Assembly: GCA_964036275.1 (NCBI GenBank)
Contig: OZ038433.1
Location: forward strand, 682,001-746,000
Direction: 5' to 3'
From: Litoditis marina
Taxonomy: Eukaryota > Nematoda > Chromadorea > Rhabditida > Rhabditidae
DNA: 64,000 nucleotides
Translations under genes and position numbers: made by a program
Shown here: positions 24,549 through 37,400 of the stretch, piece by piece
Layout of the letters: every line of letters starts with the position of its first letter
Position numbering within the stretch: position 1 is the first letter of the stretch
Notes under the pieces: model-generated
Seen by the model: only the letters and a program-made list of their open reading frames with translations
Database searches by the model: none
Told to the model about the DNA's origin: nothing

Positions 24549-26766
24549 TTACTCCTGATAATACGAGTAGGTGAAGGTGAATAGAAGGAAGAACATGATG
24601 ACGGCTATGAAGAAGTAGATGGAGAGGAGCAGGCCACTAGCCAGCACGAAGACGGTTGGCTCGCAGAACTGCGGCGAGTTGGGGTCGGTTAGCTCGACGG
24701 TGGTGAAAAGACCGAACACCCATACCGTACCACAAATCAACCTGAAAATGTTCACTGTTTTTAGAATTTCTTGAAAGAAACAAACTTTGATGAGTGATTG
24801 CTTACGGTGTCTGAGTATGGAAGCCAGTAGCACTTCAGAAATCTCCTATGTTTGGTCATGAAAACCTCAAATTCTTTCTGAACTGTTCCAAAAGTCAGGG
24901 AATTTCAATTTCTTTATGAAACATTGCAAAAGTCAGCAATTTTCCGATTCTTCATGAAACGTTGCAAAAGTCAGGCATGATGACAAGAATATACTGTGTG
25001 CACAGAATATTGACATGGTATTCTTGAGAGTGTAGTATTCAAAAAATAGAAACTGACCATACAAAACATGCATAGATGTACACAGCCTCGATGAAACGAC
25101 AAGCCAGTGTGTTCTTCTCTTCGCTTTTCTGAAATCAGGCTCGATAGGGTCTTCTTGTAGAATGAAACAGAATTGTTGTGACGAAATTTCATCAGGATTA
25201 CACGTTAAAGATGCTCGTACGTTTTGTGACCTGTATAAATAACAGTTCCACAGACCTCTGCGATATTGGTTTGTATTGTTTCTATTGTTGTAATGTCAAC
25301 ATACAGCTAAGTAAACTCATTCAGTAAAATTATGTTTTTAAATGTTAAAACCTTTGAAAGATAATTTCTAACCAGTTCACTTCTCATGTAAATTTGAAGA
25401 TGAACGAGTCTCACCCCGAAAAGGAAGTAGATGAGTGTGTAGACCACCCATAGAGTCCCACTGACAATGCACCAAATGGGCAGAATGGGTCGAATGGGGC
25501 ACTTGTCGCTGTTGAGGGAGGAGGAAACTATCATGGCCACCGGTATGATCAGCAGGAAGAAACGAATCACACGACCAACTGGAATGGAAGTTATGATCCG
25601 AAATGAATTCTAATTTGTTCGCACTAAATTTTTGGAACCATACCCGAAACGAAGCGGGTCCTAACCACAAACACAGCAGAACAGAATTCACGTATCCGCT
25701 TGCTGTCTCTACCCCTTATGCCGAAGATTGAAACTGATCGAAGAGACAAATTTTAGAATACTTTTCAGACGAGAAAGTGAGAAGTCGTGAACTAACTATT
25801 CACGGTTTTCTGATCATTTTAAACTTCCAACATCCCTTTCTCCTATGAACTTGTATCTCTGAAATCAGACTATTGTTATCAATCGGTACATTTCTGTAGA
25901 TGAACTCACGTTAAAAATGTATAACCTTACGGAATGACGAAATTAATTATTAAAACCAAACTGACAGACGGTTTCACATAGCGATCTGTAGGTGTAATGA
26001 AGATCGTCGTTGTTGCGCGGACAGAACCACACTGACTCTTCTTCCACTGGGGCTGGAAAGCGGACAACATTTAATTTGTAGTCTGCTCTCATAAATATGA
26101 CAAATTACTACTATTATGATGGTTCTCTAAATCCACTATTCGCTATTTCAGATGTTTTCCGTTGAGAATCAACATAACTATAAACGTAAAATTACGCTAT
26201 TGGTGATAAAAACAGACTCGTACTGTCATTTTGTACCGCTCTGTATATTCTGTACGGGCTACTGTAAATTGAGTACCGTACGCAATATCACCCAATTAGA
26301 GTGTGATGCTCGATCTCAATGTAGTCGTCATCAATCGAAAAGCGGGAGGGTCCTGTACATCTCAAATTCTGCTGTGTACGGACCCAAGTATTCGATTCTA
26401 AAACTAGTCGGATATGTACTTTCGTAGCGTAAGGTTAGCGCCCAGCTACAAATATTTTGCTCGCAGGTTCGATTCCGGATAGATACAAAAACTTACAAAT
26501 TTTGTCACCCTACACGTACCCTGACTGAGTCCCTCTCTTCTCGTGGTCGGATCCTGCTGTGAGACGCTCATCATACTATTCGAGCCGTATGGATTGGAGG
26601 AATATGGTGCATAGCTGGCCGAGACCGAGTTCGACTGACTGGCATACGGGTTCACGTGCACCGGAGCGAAGCCCACCGTGGACGAACTGACTTGGGCGGT
26701 GGCCAACTTTGGTTGGAAGATCTGCGACTCGGATTGAGAGGCGACGGGCAGCGGTTGAGCGGACAT
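24549..26766 (-). CDS. Four-pass membrane protein, TMEM272-like
   Basis: Minus-strand exons 26766-26520, 26052-25966, 25578-25415, 25128-25058 and 24741-24549 (TAA) give 253 aa with all phases closing. Residues 1-100 are Ser/Tyr/Asn/Gln-rich and probably cytosolic and disordered (NPYASQSNSVSASYAPYSSN). Four hydrophobic segments follow: about 114-131 (RFFLLIIPVAMIV), 143-166 (LPIWCIVSGTLWVVYTLIYF), 178-203 (YIYACFVWLICGTVWVFGLF) and 218-247 (VFVLASGLLLSIYFFIAVIM). The loop motif DKCPIRPILPIW before TM2, and the Cys before TM4 (PQFCEPTVFVLA), fit the TMEM272-like family of small four-pass proteins, whose biochemical function is not established. No signal peptide. Intron 1 carries a tRNA-derived SINE against the exon 1 donor. 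Family name is from pattern memory; the topology is seen directly. Confidence 0.82.
26350..26515 (+). repeat. tRNA-derived SINE, family S copy 2
   Basis: It shares CTGCTGTGTACGGACCC, GCGTAAGGTTAGCGCCCAGC, TTGCTCGCAGGTTCGATTCC and a tail AATTTTGTCACCC with the copies at 6.2 and 63.5 kb. It lies inside intron 1 of the TMEM272-like gene, opposite in sense to it, within a few bases of the exon 1 donor. Confidence 0.65.
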
Positions 26767-27233
26767 TCTGTGATCAGTTATAGTTAGTGACAAAATCTTT
26801 CTTGTAGTTTGATCCTGAGTTTTGAACGAGAAATGTATGTTTCAGATGAAAAAAGAACTCACACGGTAACTCCTTCAGAAGGGCAGGCAACCGTCTGTTG
26901 GGAGGATGGATATTGAAATGAACACTCCAGAAGACCGTTTTCGCGTGCACTACCTCACGAAACCACGTTCTCATATACTGTGAAAACGGTTAGTACACAT
27001 TCTAAACGCGTTTTTTTGTTTCTCGAAATACCGGAAAACATGCACTGAACAGAAGGAGTCTGGAGTATATAGTTTTTGCAGTTAATAGAATCCTATAGCA
27101 CTTTCCAACGATTGTTTGAGAAGGCAAACATAACTGAATAAGCAATTTTATTTCAGCTTTCCACAGATTAAACATATATACATATACGTTATAATTTATG
27201 TTCAGTACACTTGTAGGAAAAGTATAGTTCACA

Positions 27234-27455
27234 CCATTCCTACTGAGACTCCTACAGTAATCTTACAAACTTTCCGAAGGCTGTTGTGAAGCCGAAAATT
27301 TAGTTCATCAAAAATTCTCTCGTTTTTACTGAGCGATTTACTGAACGTGAGAACAAGAAGGAGGTGCGAAAATCGTCAATCTTTCCTATCTCAAGTAAGT
27401 GAGGAAAACGGCTTGGAAGTTCCGAAATGCTATTGTAGGAGTCTCAGTAAGAATG
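27234..27455. repeat. MITE family C copy 1
   Basis: About 220 bp with terminal inverted repeats CATTCCTACTGAGACTCC and GGAGTCTCAGTAAGAATG. The interior includes CTTACAAACTTTCCGAAGGC. A reversed copy lies in the receptor-kinase gene at 32599-32815. Confidence 0.8.
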
Positions 27456-28129
27456 AAAAAGACTATAATTAATAGATTAATGGTTTGTTGGTAATATTGC
27501 CTTCTTCTCGCAGACGTATCCTCGTTGAAGAACTATACAAGAGACGTCGTTCCAACCCGTCGGCATCATCTGAAAATTATATGAAAAATTATAGTCATGA
27601 AAATGTACCCGGTTTCAAAGAACTTCAATGCATTTTTTGTCTAGAAAGACGTTTATTGTGTTGCAAATAGGACAAACTAAGTGTGAGTGTTTCTGAGTGA
27701 AGAGAAGTACAGCTACTGTAGGTTGGAGTGGCAATATTCTCAAAACACACAACCTTCTTAAATTTGGTGTTTTACTCTTCGATTCTTCATTTTTTTGTGC
27801 GTTGGTACGTTCGAATACCGAGAAATGTGTTCGGTTCACGAAAGCATGGTATGGAATTTTTGTTCTTCCGAGAGCCACACAAATACTTAGGGTCTTCTAC
27901 TCAATTTATTTTATTAAAACAGTATAACCATTCTCTGGGTGTTTGGCTGTACAGCGCTACACTTGTTCCAATCATCAAATTAAATTTGACCTACCGCCAC
28001 GCAGTTTGCGTCTGGTTTCCCATCTGGCTCACCCTCCGCCCATTTCTCATAGTCCAGATGAGAAACATCTACCCAACTGAAAACGAAACCGAGTATATAA
28101 AACAGCGTATTTTAGTTCGTAGGAAGAGG

Positions 28130-28352
28130 CGAATTCACGGAAGAACCGGGTCCTTCCGGAACCGAACCGAGCGAGCCGACCAAACAAACATTCTAAACCG
28201 ACCGGTTCTCCAGTGGAAGGTTCTGACTGACTCATGATTCTAAAACAAGTCGTGCACAAGGTGAAATGAGTGGATCCCCACTCATTTTACCTTGTCTACG
28301 ATCTGATTTGGTCGGTTCGGTTTGGGGAGGACCCGGTTCTCCAGTGAATTGG
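28130..28352. repeat. Inverted-repeat element with ACCGGGTCC arms
   Basis: The left arm GAAGAACCGGGTCCTTCCGG continues into CCGAACCGAGCGAGCCGACC. It is matched in complement by the right arm ending GAGGACCCGGTTCTCCAGTG. The centre is a palindrome around GAGTGGATCCCCACTC. Confidence 0.6.
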
Positions 28353-28555
28353 CCATGGTAGATGATTCAGTGTTCACGTGACATCCACACTTAGCGAACA
28401 AAACGTGTGTTATAGAAGAGGAGCATTTCCACAGGTTTCGTGGATGTGATCGCAATAATTTTCGATGGAAGTTTTGCGACATGTCACAAACACAAAAGAA
28501 GCCGTATGATCTTTCCGGTCTTTCGATCCCAACATGCGTCTCCTCAAATTCCTGC

Positions 28556-28619
28556 CCCCATCTTTTCTCTCTCTTTCTCTCTCTCTCTCGTTCTCTCTCT
28601 TCATTTCGTTTTCCCTCCC

Positions 28620-28674
<55 letters not shown>

Positions 28675-28680
28675 CTCTAC
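28556..28680. repeat. CT-rich microsatellite
   Basis: Long runs of TCTCTC with T and C interruptions. The reading frames across it (poly Ser-Leu, poly Arg-Glu) are artefacts. Confidence 0.9.
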
Positions 28681-28937
28681 ACCTGACCTCCGCAGAAACA
28701 TGAGTATTGAGAAATAGCGTTCAAAGCGGGAGACGCAGGATGAGACAAAGTCGTTGGGTTGTTCTTGCGTACGCACTCCGGCGAGTAAACAATTTAACGA
28801 ACCGCATTCTGTTCGCCCAATCATAATGCAATCCAATCCAAATATATTTCGTCCTGTCCATTTTATTTCCATCCACAGTTGAATTCGATAACTCTTGAAA
28901 GGAACGGAACGGAACTGATTTTGAATATGAACCGGAA

Positions 28938-29104
28938 TACGTATGCTAGAAGATCTCCGCACCTTCATCCCATCCTGCGTCTCTCCCTCTGCTTCACTAT
29001 TTCTCGTCTCTTACATCCCGGCGGGATGTAAGAGACGAGAAATAACGTATGATGGAGGAGACGCAGGACGGGATGAAGGTGCCGGGATATTCTAGCATAC
29101 GTAC
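28938..29104. repeat. MITE family B hairpin, copy 1
   Basis: A 167-bp near-perfect palindrome. The left arm begins ACGTATGCTAGAAGATC and includes TTCATCCCATCCTGCGTCTC. The centre is ACATCCCGGCGGGATGT. The right arm ends CTAGCATACGTAC. Almost all of the element is stem. Confidence 0.85.
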
Positions 29105-30218
29105 TCAGATGTCATTTCACACTAATCAGTGTTTGATTGTGAGAGTATTGAAAATTTGATGAGACTGCATATTCAGGAAATATTAGACAAACTAGAACGT
29201 ACGTGGAACAGTAGGGACAGTTAATGGTATCACTCAAAGATCTCATGTGCACAACCTCACAAACTCTCTATTGAGTATGGTTCACCATGCTAAGACTTCC
29301 AGGACCGTTTCAATTCCCGGTTCAAGAGCTCCTCGGGAAAAAAGAACATCGTCTATTTTCACGAGTTCGGAACTAGACTTTTGTTTTTCGAACAGAAAAA
29401 TGTGGTGTTAAGATGATATTCATCACATTGTTTCAATCAATCTTATAACACTGAATCGTACCAGAAACGAAACTGTTTTCTTCTTTTGAGTGAATTGTTG
29501 CCAAATAACTTTCCTCTGATAAACAGTTGTTCTCAGACGCGAAAAAGTTGGTTTCTTCGTGAAAAGTCTGAAAGAAAGCAACAAGAATGCTAACGCATAA
29601 ACTGTCGGTTAATACCTCTAACTAAATTTTTCTATTTTCCTTATCTTTCTCAAATATTCATCTCTCCTCTCTTTCTTTTCCTCTTTCTTTTTCTCTCTCA
29701 TCTTAACAAGAGATAGAGCTGTGAAAACTGACTTTATAACAATGTTTCGTTTTGTTGAAGTACGTCCATCCGGGAGTGCACATAACAGAACCAGTTGGCT
29801 TCTTTGGTGAGATTGCGACTAAACAAAATAATGTTTATAGACTTCGAACCGGAAAACAAAACCGGTTTTTCTCTTACTTAAACCGTTCACAGTTTCAGAG
29901 GGTTTTCAATTCTCGCTGTATTCCAGAAGAGCAGAAAATGACAACTACGTTACTTCGTAAAATACCGGCTCATCCGAACAAAATATGAGTGAACATGTGC
30001 AATGACAAATTCCTGTCCCGGTAGTGCCACGACAACTGACTCGGTAGTGCCACGGGTCCGGGACGGGAAGTTGTCGTGGCAGAACCTGGGAAGTTGTGGG
30101 GCACTTGCGGGGCATTTGTGGGGCGCGCTTAAAAGTGCACAACACTGCTCTGGCATTGTTCTCATTCCATTACACAACCTTCTCGACACCCCTATTTGGT
30201 ATGGAAGCTCATGCTCTT

Positions 30219-30376
30219 GTACGTATGCTAGAAGATCCCGGCACCGTCATCCCATCCTGCGTCTCTCGCTCTGCCTCACTATTTCTTGTCTTATACATCC
30301 CGGCGGAATGTGAGAGCAGAGCAATAGCGTATGTAGAATGGGATGAAGGGGCCGGGATCTTCTCTAGCATACGTAC
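30219..30376. repeat. MITE family B hairpin, copy 2
   Basis: Same palindrome as at 28938, starting GTACGTATGCTAGAAGATCC and ending TCTAGCATACGTAC, slightly diverged in the right arm. Confidence 0.85.
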
Positions 30377-31419
30377 TCGGGTGATGACGACGTCTTATAC
30401 TCAGTTTCACCAATCGATGTCCTTCTACAGTAATCCGTCAAATATTCATATGGCTTTTTCAAACAAACGATTCATTATTTTATTTCAAACTTGTGGAGTT
30501 CGTAGTGGTAAAGGTGTAGAAGACACTACCACAATTTGGACAAAATCAAAGTATGTCAACATAGCAAACTTTGATCGGGAAGTCTGAGCAGACTACTGTA
30601 AAGGGTCATAAGTGGATGAAACGAACTATACCAGAAGTATTCTTGGCAGACAGCGCTTCCGGAAGGAATACGATTAGAAGAATCATAACTCGCATCCTGA
30701 TAGACAAGTAATGGATGTTTTCTAACAATTATATTGCCATGGAAGCTTAATCGAAATGAGGCGAGAAAGAAAAACTATATATTTGAGATGTAGCCATGTA
30801 GAAGTTCGATTACCAACAAAGTTGTTTATGTAAGCGATGAGGCCAAAGAAAGTTTGAATAACAGAGAACATGAGAAGATAACATCTGAGAACTAAGATTG
30901 TATCGTGCGGGAACAATATTTTGCAAACTAAACAGACAGTTTTACTCTGATCAAGTTTTAGTTACTTGAAACTTATTGATTTTCTGGTTATATATTTTTC
31001 CAGTTTCACATATTTTAGGAAGTCGTACGAGTATTTCTTAGTATGATGATATGAGGAACTACTTACTGTTATTCCTCCCAATAGGGGTTCTAGCGCAAAA
31101 TTTATCGATTGGAGAAAAATGTTATCTCCGATGTGCGGCACGTTGTATTCAGAAAAAGGTTTCGGTAAGGAATACGTTACCATCTTACAATTACTAAGCT
31201 CTATTTTTATTAAAAATGTGTGTGCGTGTTTGTGTTTCAAAAATGTGTACACTGTGCACTCACTGGCTCTTTTCAAACGTTTAGCGTTTGTTTCATTGAA
31301 TATTGCTACGGCTACATCAAATGAGTTGAAAAAAACTATTGTCTTCAATTACGTTGAACTTTAAAGTCATCTCACATAAACCAATAGGTCACTACTATTT
31401 GGGCAAACATATTTTTCAG

Positions 31420-34400
31420 AACAACACTCTTGTCGATTGTCAGACGCAGTGTTCTTCTTACCTAGAATCTTCGTTATGTGTGAGTAATTGTGGTTTTGAT
31501 AAGTATAGTCTATCAGTGGTGAAATCATTGCAAACTGCTGGTTTGTTGGTTTCACACTATTCGTGAAAAGGTTTGTACCTTGATACTCCACTTCAGTTCA
31601 CGTCGTAGACGTCAGGACTTTTGTTATAGGCTGAACGGTTCCAATATAATCGAATCACATCACAGTGTTACTGGTGTTTCATTGACTGAGGTGACCTAAC
31701 TCCATGCGTCTGTGCGTTTTTAGCGTAGTATTCAAGTGTTATAGTAAGAGTAAGACAACGTGATTAGATACTTTGTGCCATACGAAAAATTCCCTCGTTC
31801 TATCTTCCATTCACTTTTTACCAGTGCTTCCCTTTTTAGCTAGATTCATTGTTGTTGTCATGTTGCAGAAAGCATCCAAGTGCTGGTCCCATTGCAAAGA
31901 CTTGGGCGCTCCGGCCTCAATTGACCAACCGGGCAACTTAGATTTGTCCTACGGACGAGGGAGAAGAACGCTGGTCTGGAAGCGCGTACCAGACGCCGTG
32001 TTCTATCTCATGCAGTACAAATTGGGGAATCAGACCATGAACGAAGAACAAAAACCACGCACGAAAAGAGAGGTTTTCCATCAATTTTTGTTCGTAGTAA
32101 ATACGATTTTTGTATGGTACATAACTGCAAGGAATCAAGTGTTTTCCCATGGCACGTTTCTTCGAGCATTTCGGAGAATATTCGTGTTCGAAGTCTCCGT
32201 ACAGAACTGACACAACATAAGAAACGTGAGTGAGTAGTCACGTGAGACTCGAAGGCACGAAAACATGTATTATACTAAGTTCACAGATTCTAATCTATAG
32301 ACATTTCCTCGAATCGTATGAATAAACTACACAATGTGTTTTTCAGACTTCCGCCCAGAAATCAGAAAATGGTACGAATTGTGCTAGAACCTACACAGTG
32401 GAAGAGAATAACTTCTGTACGGGCATAGCTCTGGAGCATGAAATGAGTTTGATTGAACTAGAAGCTCTGAATCCGGGATTGGACTGCGATGCTCTAGAAA
32501 TCGGACAAAAGTTGTGCATTTCTTCCAGAAACAGGAAAACGTGCAAGAAGATGAAGAAAATAGAGGATGGTGAGTTTGGCGGTCTCATATAGTCTTTTCC
32601 ATTCCTACTGACTTCTACAGTAGGATTTGGAAACTTCCAAGCCGTTTTACTCACTTACTTTTGATCCGAGAAGTTGAGGATTTTCGTATCTCATTCCCCC
32701 TTTCAGGTGGAGTAAATATATAACGACAGTATTTTCCAACATCTACATTTTCAGCTTCACAACAGCCTTCGGAAAGTTTGTAAGGTTACTGTAGGAGTCT
32801 CAGTAGTATTGGTGTGAAGTATAATTAGGATGCCAGGTTATTTTTGTTGTAGATCAATTATCACTGGGAAATGCAGAACATTTGAAATACCGGATAACTT
32901 GCACTTTTAGACGACACATGCGAGAAAATAGCTGAAGAGAACGGGATTTCGCCGGATCAGTTGAATCAGTTCAACGTGAAACTGGAATGTGATGACCTGC
33001 CGGTTGGATACGAAGTTTGTTTGGAGGCACCCGAAGCGAAGGTCAGTTATTTCGAACATTCGAATTCTTAGGAATCTATTGTTTCGAATATTTTGCTAGG
33101 AAACTAATAGGAATGTGTTATTTTGATTTTTTTACGTCAAATCATTAGGAATCTAATAGTGTGACTATTTTGTGTCAAACTATTAGGTATCTATTATTTT
33201 GAATATTTTGTGTCGAAGCATTGGGAATCTGTTATTTTCCATCTGTTTCGGTAGTTTCATCATCATACAATCTGCGTGTTTTAGAGTCAAACAATTCCCT
33301 TCTCTAGAATGATATAGTTTATTTCCAGAATGGTTATCAACGTATCACAAGCGATGCTTCAAACACATTGAATATTGTGGGTATACGTGTTCTGAACCCA
33401 TGTCTATCTGAAAAACACTATGAAACAGTTTGAATTTATATAGACTTTAGTACTACGTGACTTACCGAGTCCGTGACGTAATCAGAACGAATCCTGGAAA
33501 CAATAGTTACCTGACGTGAGAAATACGGTGACTAGCTTGATTTACTCTTTATAGTGGCGAGTTTTCCCAGAAATGAAATATAATCTGTGATAAATATGCA
33601 GAAACAATGTTTGCGAAAAAGTGGTTGTTTCGTTGGTACGAAAGTTGTTAGCTTCGTGCAAGAAATGCACGCGTGCCACATGGGTCTTTCCAACTGTTTG
33701 CTTATAAAACCACTTGAATATTTCAGCTGACGGACAATACATACGTGAACCATTTCCACGACCCTCCAGGATCCCTCTGCGCACCGATTCTATTCAGGTA
33801 CATTTTAGAAGATTTAAAAAGTTATTAAAAAGTAATTGCTCGTTTTAACTCGTATAAAACGTATGAACACGTGTGAAGTCAAACTACTATTAACTCTGCC
33901 TGAAAGCCAATAAAGGATGCAGATAAATGTGAACAGTCATCAAAAATCATGCACTTTAATGTGCATGATTTTCTCCACACTTTTTCGTAGGTTAAATATA
34001 TTCTTGCGTGGGTAAGAATACTCCGATAACATCTTTTCTTCAGAGTAGCTGCTATTTCCGCCTCGGGTGTCAGTGAGTTCAGCGAGGAAACAGAGTTCGA
34101 TCGCTTATTTTTCGCTGTCAACCCGAGAATTGAATTTTTGGAGGCCAGATACTTCGAGCAGAAGGTTTGTAACTCAAAATAAGTGGCTTTTGATAACAAC
34201 TCTAACATTCTCTTTCCACACATCATCAGCAACCAAGGAATTACTAAAAAAATGCGTAATTTTTTTGGATAATAGTACAGCAGAACTAAGTTTCCATAAA
34301 CCCATCTTGGTTATTTCCTTATCAGATTCATATTATTTCAAGCCTGCCCTAATGGTTTGGCCTGAATACAAAGCCAACACATTTCCCAAAAGTCTGAGGA

Positions 34401-37400
34401 TAACATTACAATGGACATTGAACAGTGAGTCTCTATCCAAACAGTTTTCATATGTCTGAATGTAAATTGTATTAATTTTGATAGATCGGTGAGATCGAAA
34501 GCGCTTCATTTGACAAAAAAAGGAGCGTATTCTATCCTGTGCTCTAGAGCTGTACCTGCTCTAGAAAAAAACAATTGAGAGATCCTGTGCGCAACGGGAC
34601 GCTTAGTGTAAAAAAGATGTCTTTCTCTCTGTTTTCTGTTAAATTCTCTCAAAGTTTTATCTGACGACTATTTTTCACAGATTGGTCATACGGGGAATCG
34701 GATCTGATGGTTCAGCCTCGAATGTACATTAGCTGCGGGTTCCCAGAGGGCGGAAACTACTCTGTACCCACCTTTGTAAGAATTAAAAGGTTTTTTGTTT
34801 TCCGCTTAGCCAAATAGCTCTCTCGTACAAATGACAGAAATAATGAAAACTGGATAGTGAGTACTTTCTGTAAGTGCAACTCAAAACTAAATAGTCTGAT
34901 CCTCTGATATATCCGCTGGTAAACTGAAAGCGTTGGACTCTTCGAACATGTACTGTTTTCTTGTTCTCGCAAACCGCCAGAAGAAAAGTCACGCAAAATA
35001 GAGTGAAAAGAGAGAGAGGAGGAGAAGGATTGCGTTTTTTTGCGGGATACTTCCCAAACCTCCTCAGAGCACGTATTCCACGATTTCTATCCCAACTCGC
35101 GATTCCCCAATAGGCTATTTTTTCAGCGAATTTGGAAGCAAACCGCGCGCCGTAGGGTGGAATGAACGTTGCGAGACGTCTTATACTGTTAGTCCATGGC
35201 ACAGGCCCGTGAACATGTTAAACACAGCAGAACTCAGAAAAATGCGATGATAAAGTGCACCATGCCTCATTTTGATGCTAACTTTACGTTAATGTTCAGC
35301 TTTATTCTAGTACAGCAAGAATACTCTGACGATCTATGATATAAAACTGAAGAAAGCTTATTTTGTTCAGAAACCGGGATACAAGTCAACTGAACTCGTG
35401 ACAACGGTCGAGCTAGACGTGGAGAACTCTGTCTGGAACAACATGCAGGCCAAGTTCTATGGTCATCTTGTGCGAAGCAAGAAATGTGGCACGAAAATCG
35501 TACTTGAAAGAATCCTGTACGATGTCACGCAATACAGATACTTCCGTGAGTGCCGAGATCTAGTATCGGGTTCATAAAATGTTTAGGATCTGCTTCCTGA
35601 CGTACAGAGGTTCAAACACACTTCAAGTGCGTAGCTCTAAACTATTTTCACGCGGATTTTTGAAATGAGATTCTCGAAACCTTGTGTTGTTAGCGTTAAT
35701 AATGAAGGTGAAGCTCAGAGAAGTAATACAAACTAGAAAATCGAAGAGATAAAGCGTATGAAAAGTGGTACGTTTCGCCTTAATCTGTATAGTTTTACTC
35801 ACTTCACAGTCTGCTGTTTTTCATAATCTTCCACTTTTATGGTTGGTGTGCTGTATTAATGAATGTGAAACTGTGTTCTATTGCTTCAAATGTCTCGCAA
35901 GAAATTTTTCCAGGTGGCGACACAACTGTCGACTACCCAGGACAACCACGAAAGATTAAAGTTGATCCCATCTGTGGTCAAATCAATCATGTATCGTACA
36001 AGGTGAAAGTTGATACAAATTCACACCCGATATGAAATATGCTGAGACCGAAACAGGAACCAAAGACAAAACGTAAACGTGTGACTGAAGCTTTCATATC
36101 TGATCAGAGGTACACGTGCGTGAGGGGTTCGCCATATTTGTAGTTTGGTTAGAATACCCACGAGAGACTGTGATTTACGACCCAAACCCGCCGTATTAAA
36201 CTACAAAAACTGCAATTCAGACAAGCACGCTTTTAGCCTGCTGCCCCCGGCTATCCGTATGATCATTATCATGGACTAATTAATGTCGTTCTGTACTGAT
36301 TCTACACTTTTAACATACACCTCATTAATAGTGTATCCTGTTCCTCGACTGGAGTGAAGTAAATGTTTTTTTTTGCGTTTGAAAAAATCAGTTGATTCAA
36401 AGAACTGACTTATACAGGAGTTTCCGCCAACTGGACAGAAAGTTGATTTATCAGTCAAACTGCAGAAACAACTAGTTTTGTTGTAGTGTAAACATCAGAA
36501 TGTTCATGTCCTATCTTTAGAGTGGTGATTATGTAAGTTATCTCCAGGGTACGTATGCTAGAAGATCCCGGCACCTTCATCCCTTCTTGCCTCTCTCGCT
36601 CTGCCTCACTAGTTCTCGTCTTTTACATCCCGGCGGGATGCTAGAGCAGAGAAATAGCGTATGTTTGAAGAGACGCAGGGTGGGATGAAGGTGCCGGGAT
36701 CTTCAGCCATACGTACTCAGGTGTTGAAAAACAGAACTACCACTGAGAACCATGCTTCCGGTCTGGAATTGGAGGTTGTTTTCGAACCGAGAAGAATGAA
36801 ACACGAAATGCCGACTCTCTATTACAAGGCATACTACGGGCATGCCGAGCTGGAACTAACTGATCAGGTGGTTCATTTCCTTTTCCAGGGTGATTTGAAA
36901 ACTTAATGGATTCAAACATACTGATGAAGCGGTTGCGCCCTAGCGCTTGATCGCCGTATAACCTAGATTCGATTCCACTGAGCGTGATGTCAGAGGGTGG
37001 GCCTACCAGTTGAACATGTCAATTCTGGATTTAAAGATCGAAACAACAAAATTAGAAAAGGGAAACTTCGAACTTTCTGATGAAAACCCTCCAGTTTGAT
37101 ATTTTCTAGGTAAATGAAAGACCGCACTAGCATCCAGTATCCTAACTCCTGACCTCCACATTATCAGATTATTCATCAGTTAGCATCGTAATTGTTGTTA
37201 GTTGAATGGAAGAACACATAGTTGTCGTAACCATATTGTTACTATGAATGGATCGTTTAACGCTCTTCAGTTGTCTGCCCAGGATGTTCACTTCTCTAAC
37301 ATAATTGGAGTCGAATCGAATTGTCTCCATTTGGATGGGGAAGGCTTCTGTACGGTCAGTGGCCTCAGGGCTGTTAATCGATTTCGAAAAAGTTCCAGTT

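Larger units (their letters stand above)
26767..31419. other. Upstream region of the LysM receptor kinase; no gene recognised
   Basis: The 4.6 kb between the TMEM272-like start and the first recognised receptor-kinase exon contains hairpin MITEs and a CT microsatellite. The receptor's signal-peptide exon must lie here or further left, because its first recognised exon starts in phase 0 with no ATG. I could not pick that exon with confidence. The longer reading frames here (27728-28237, 28282-28968) cross repeats and lack domain or splice support. Confidence 0.55.

Noticed and set aside
27728..28237. 169-codon plus-strand frame
   Set aside because: Composition is non-coding, it runs into an inverted-repeat element, and no exon-intron context or homology is visible.
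28282..28968. 228-codon minus-strand frame with an Arg-Glu run
   Set aside because: It crosses a CT microsatellite and a MITE arm; no domain or splice support.
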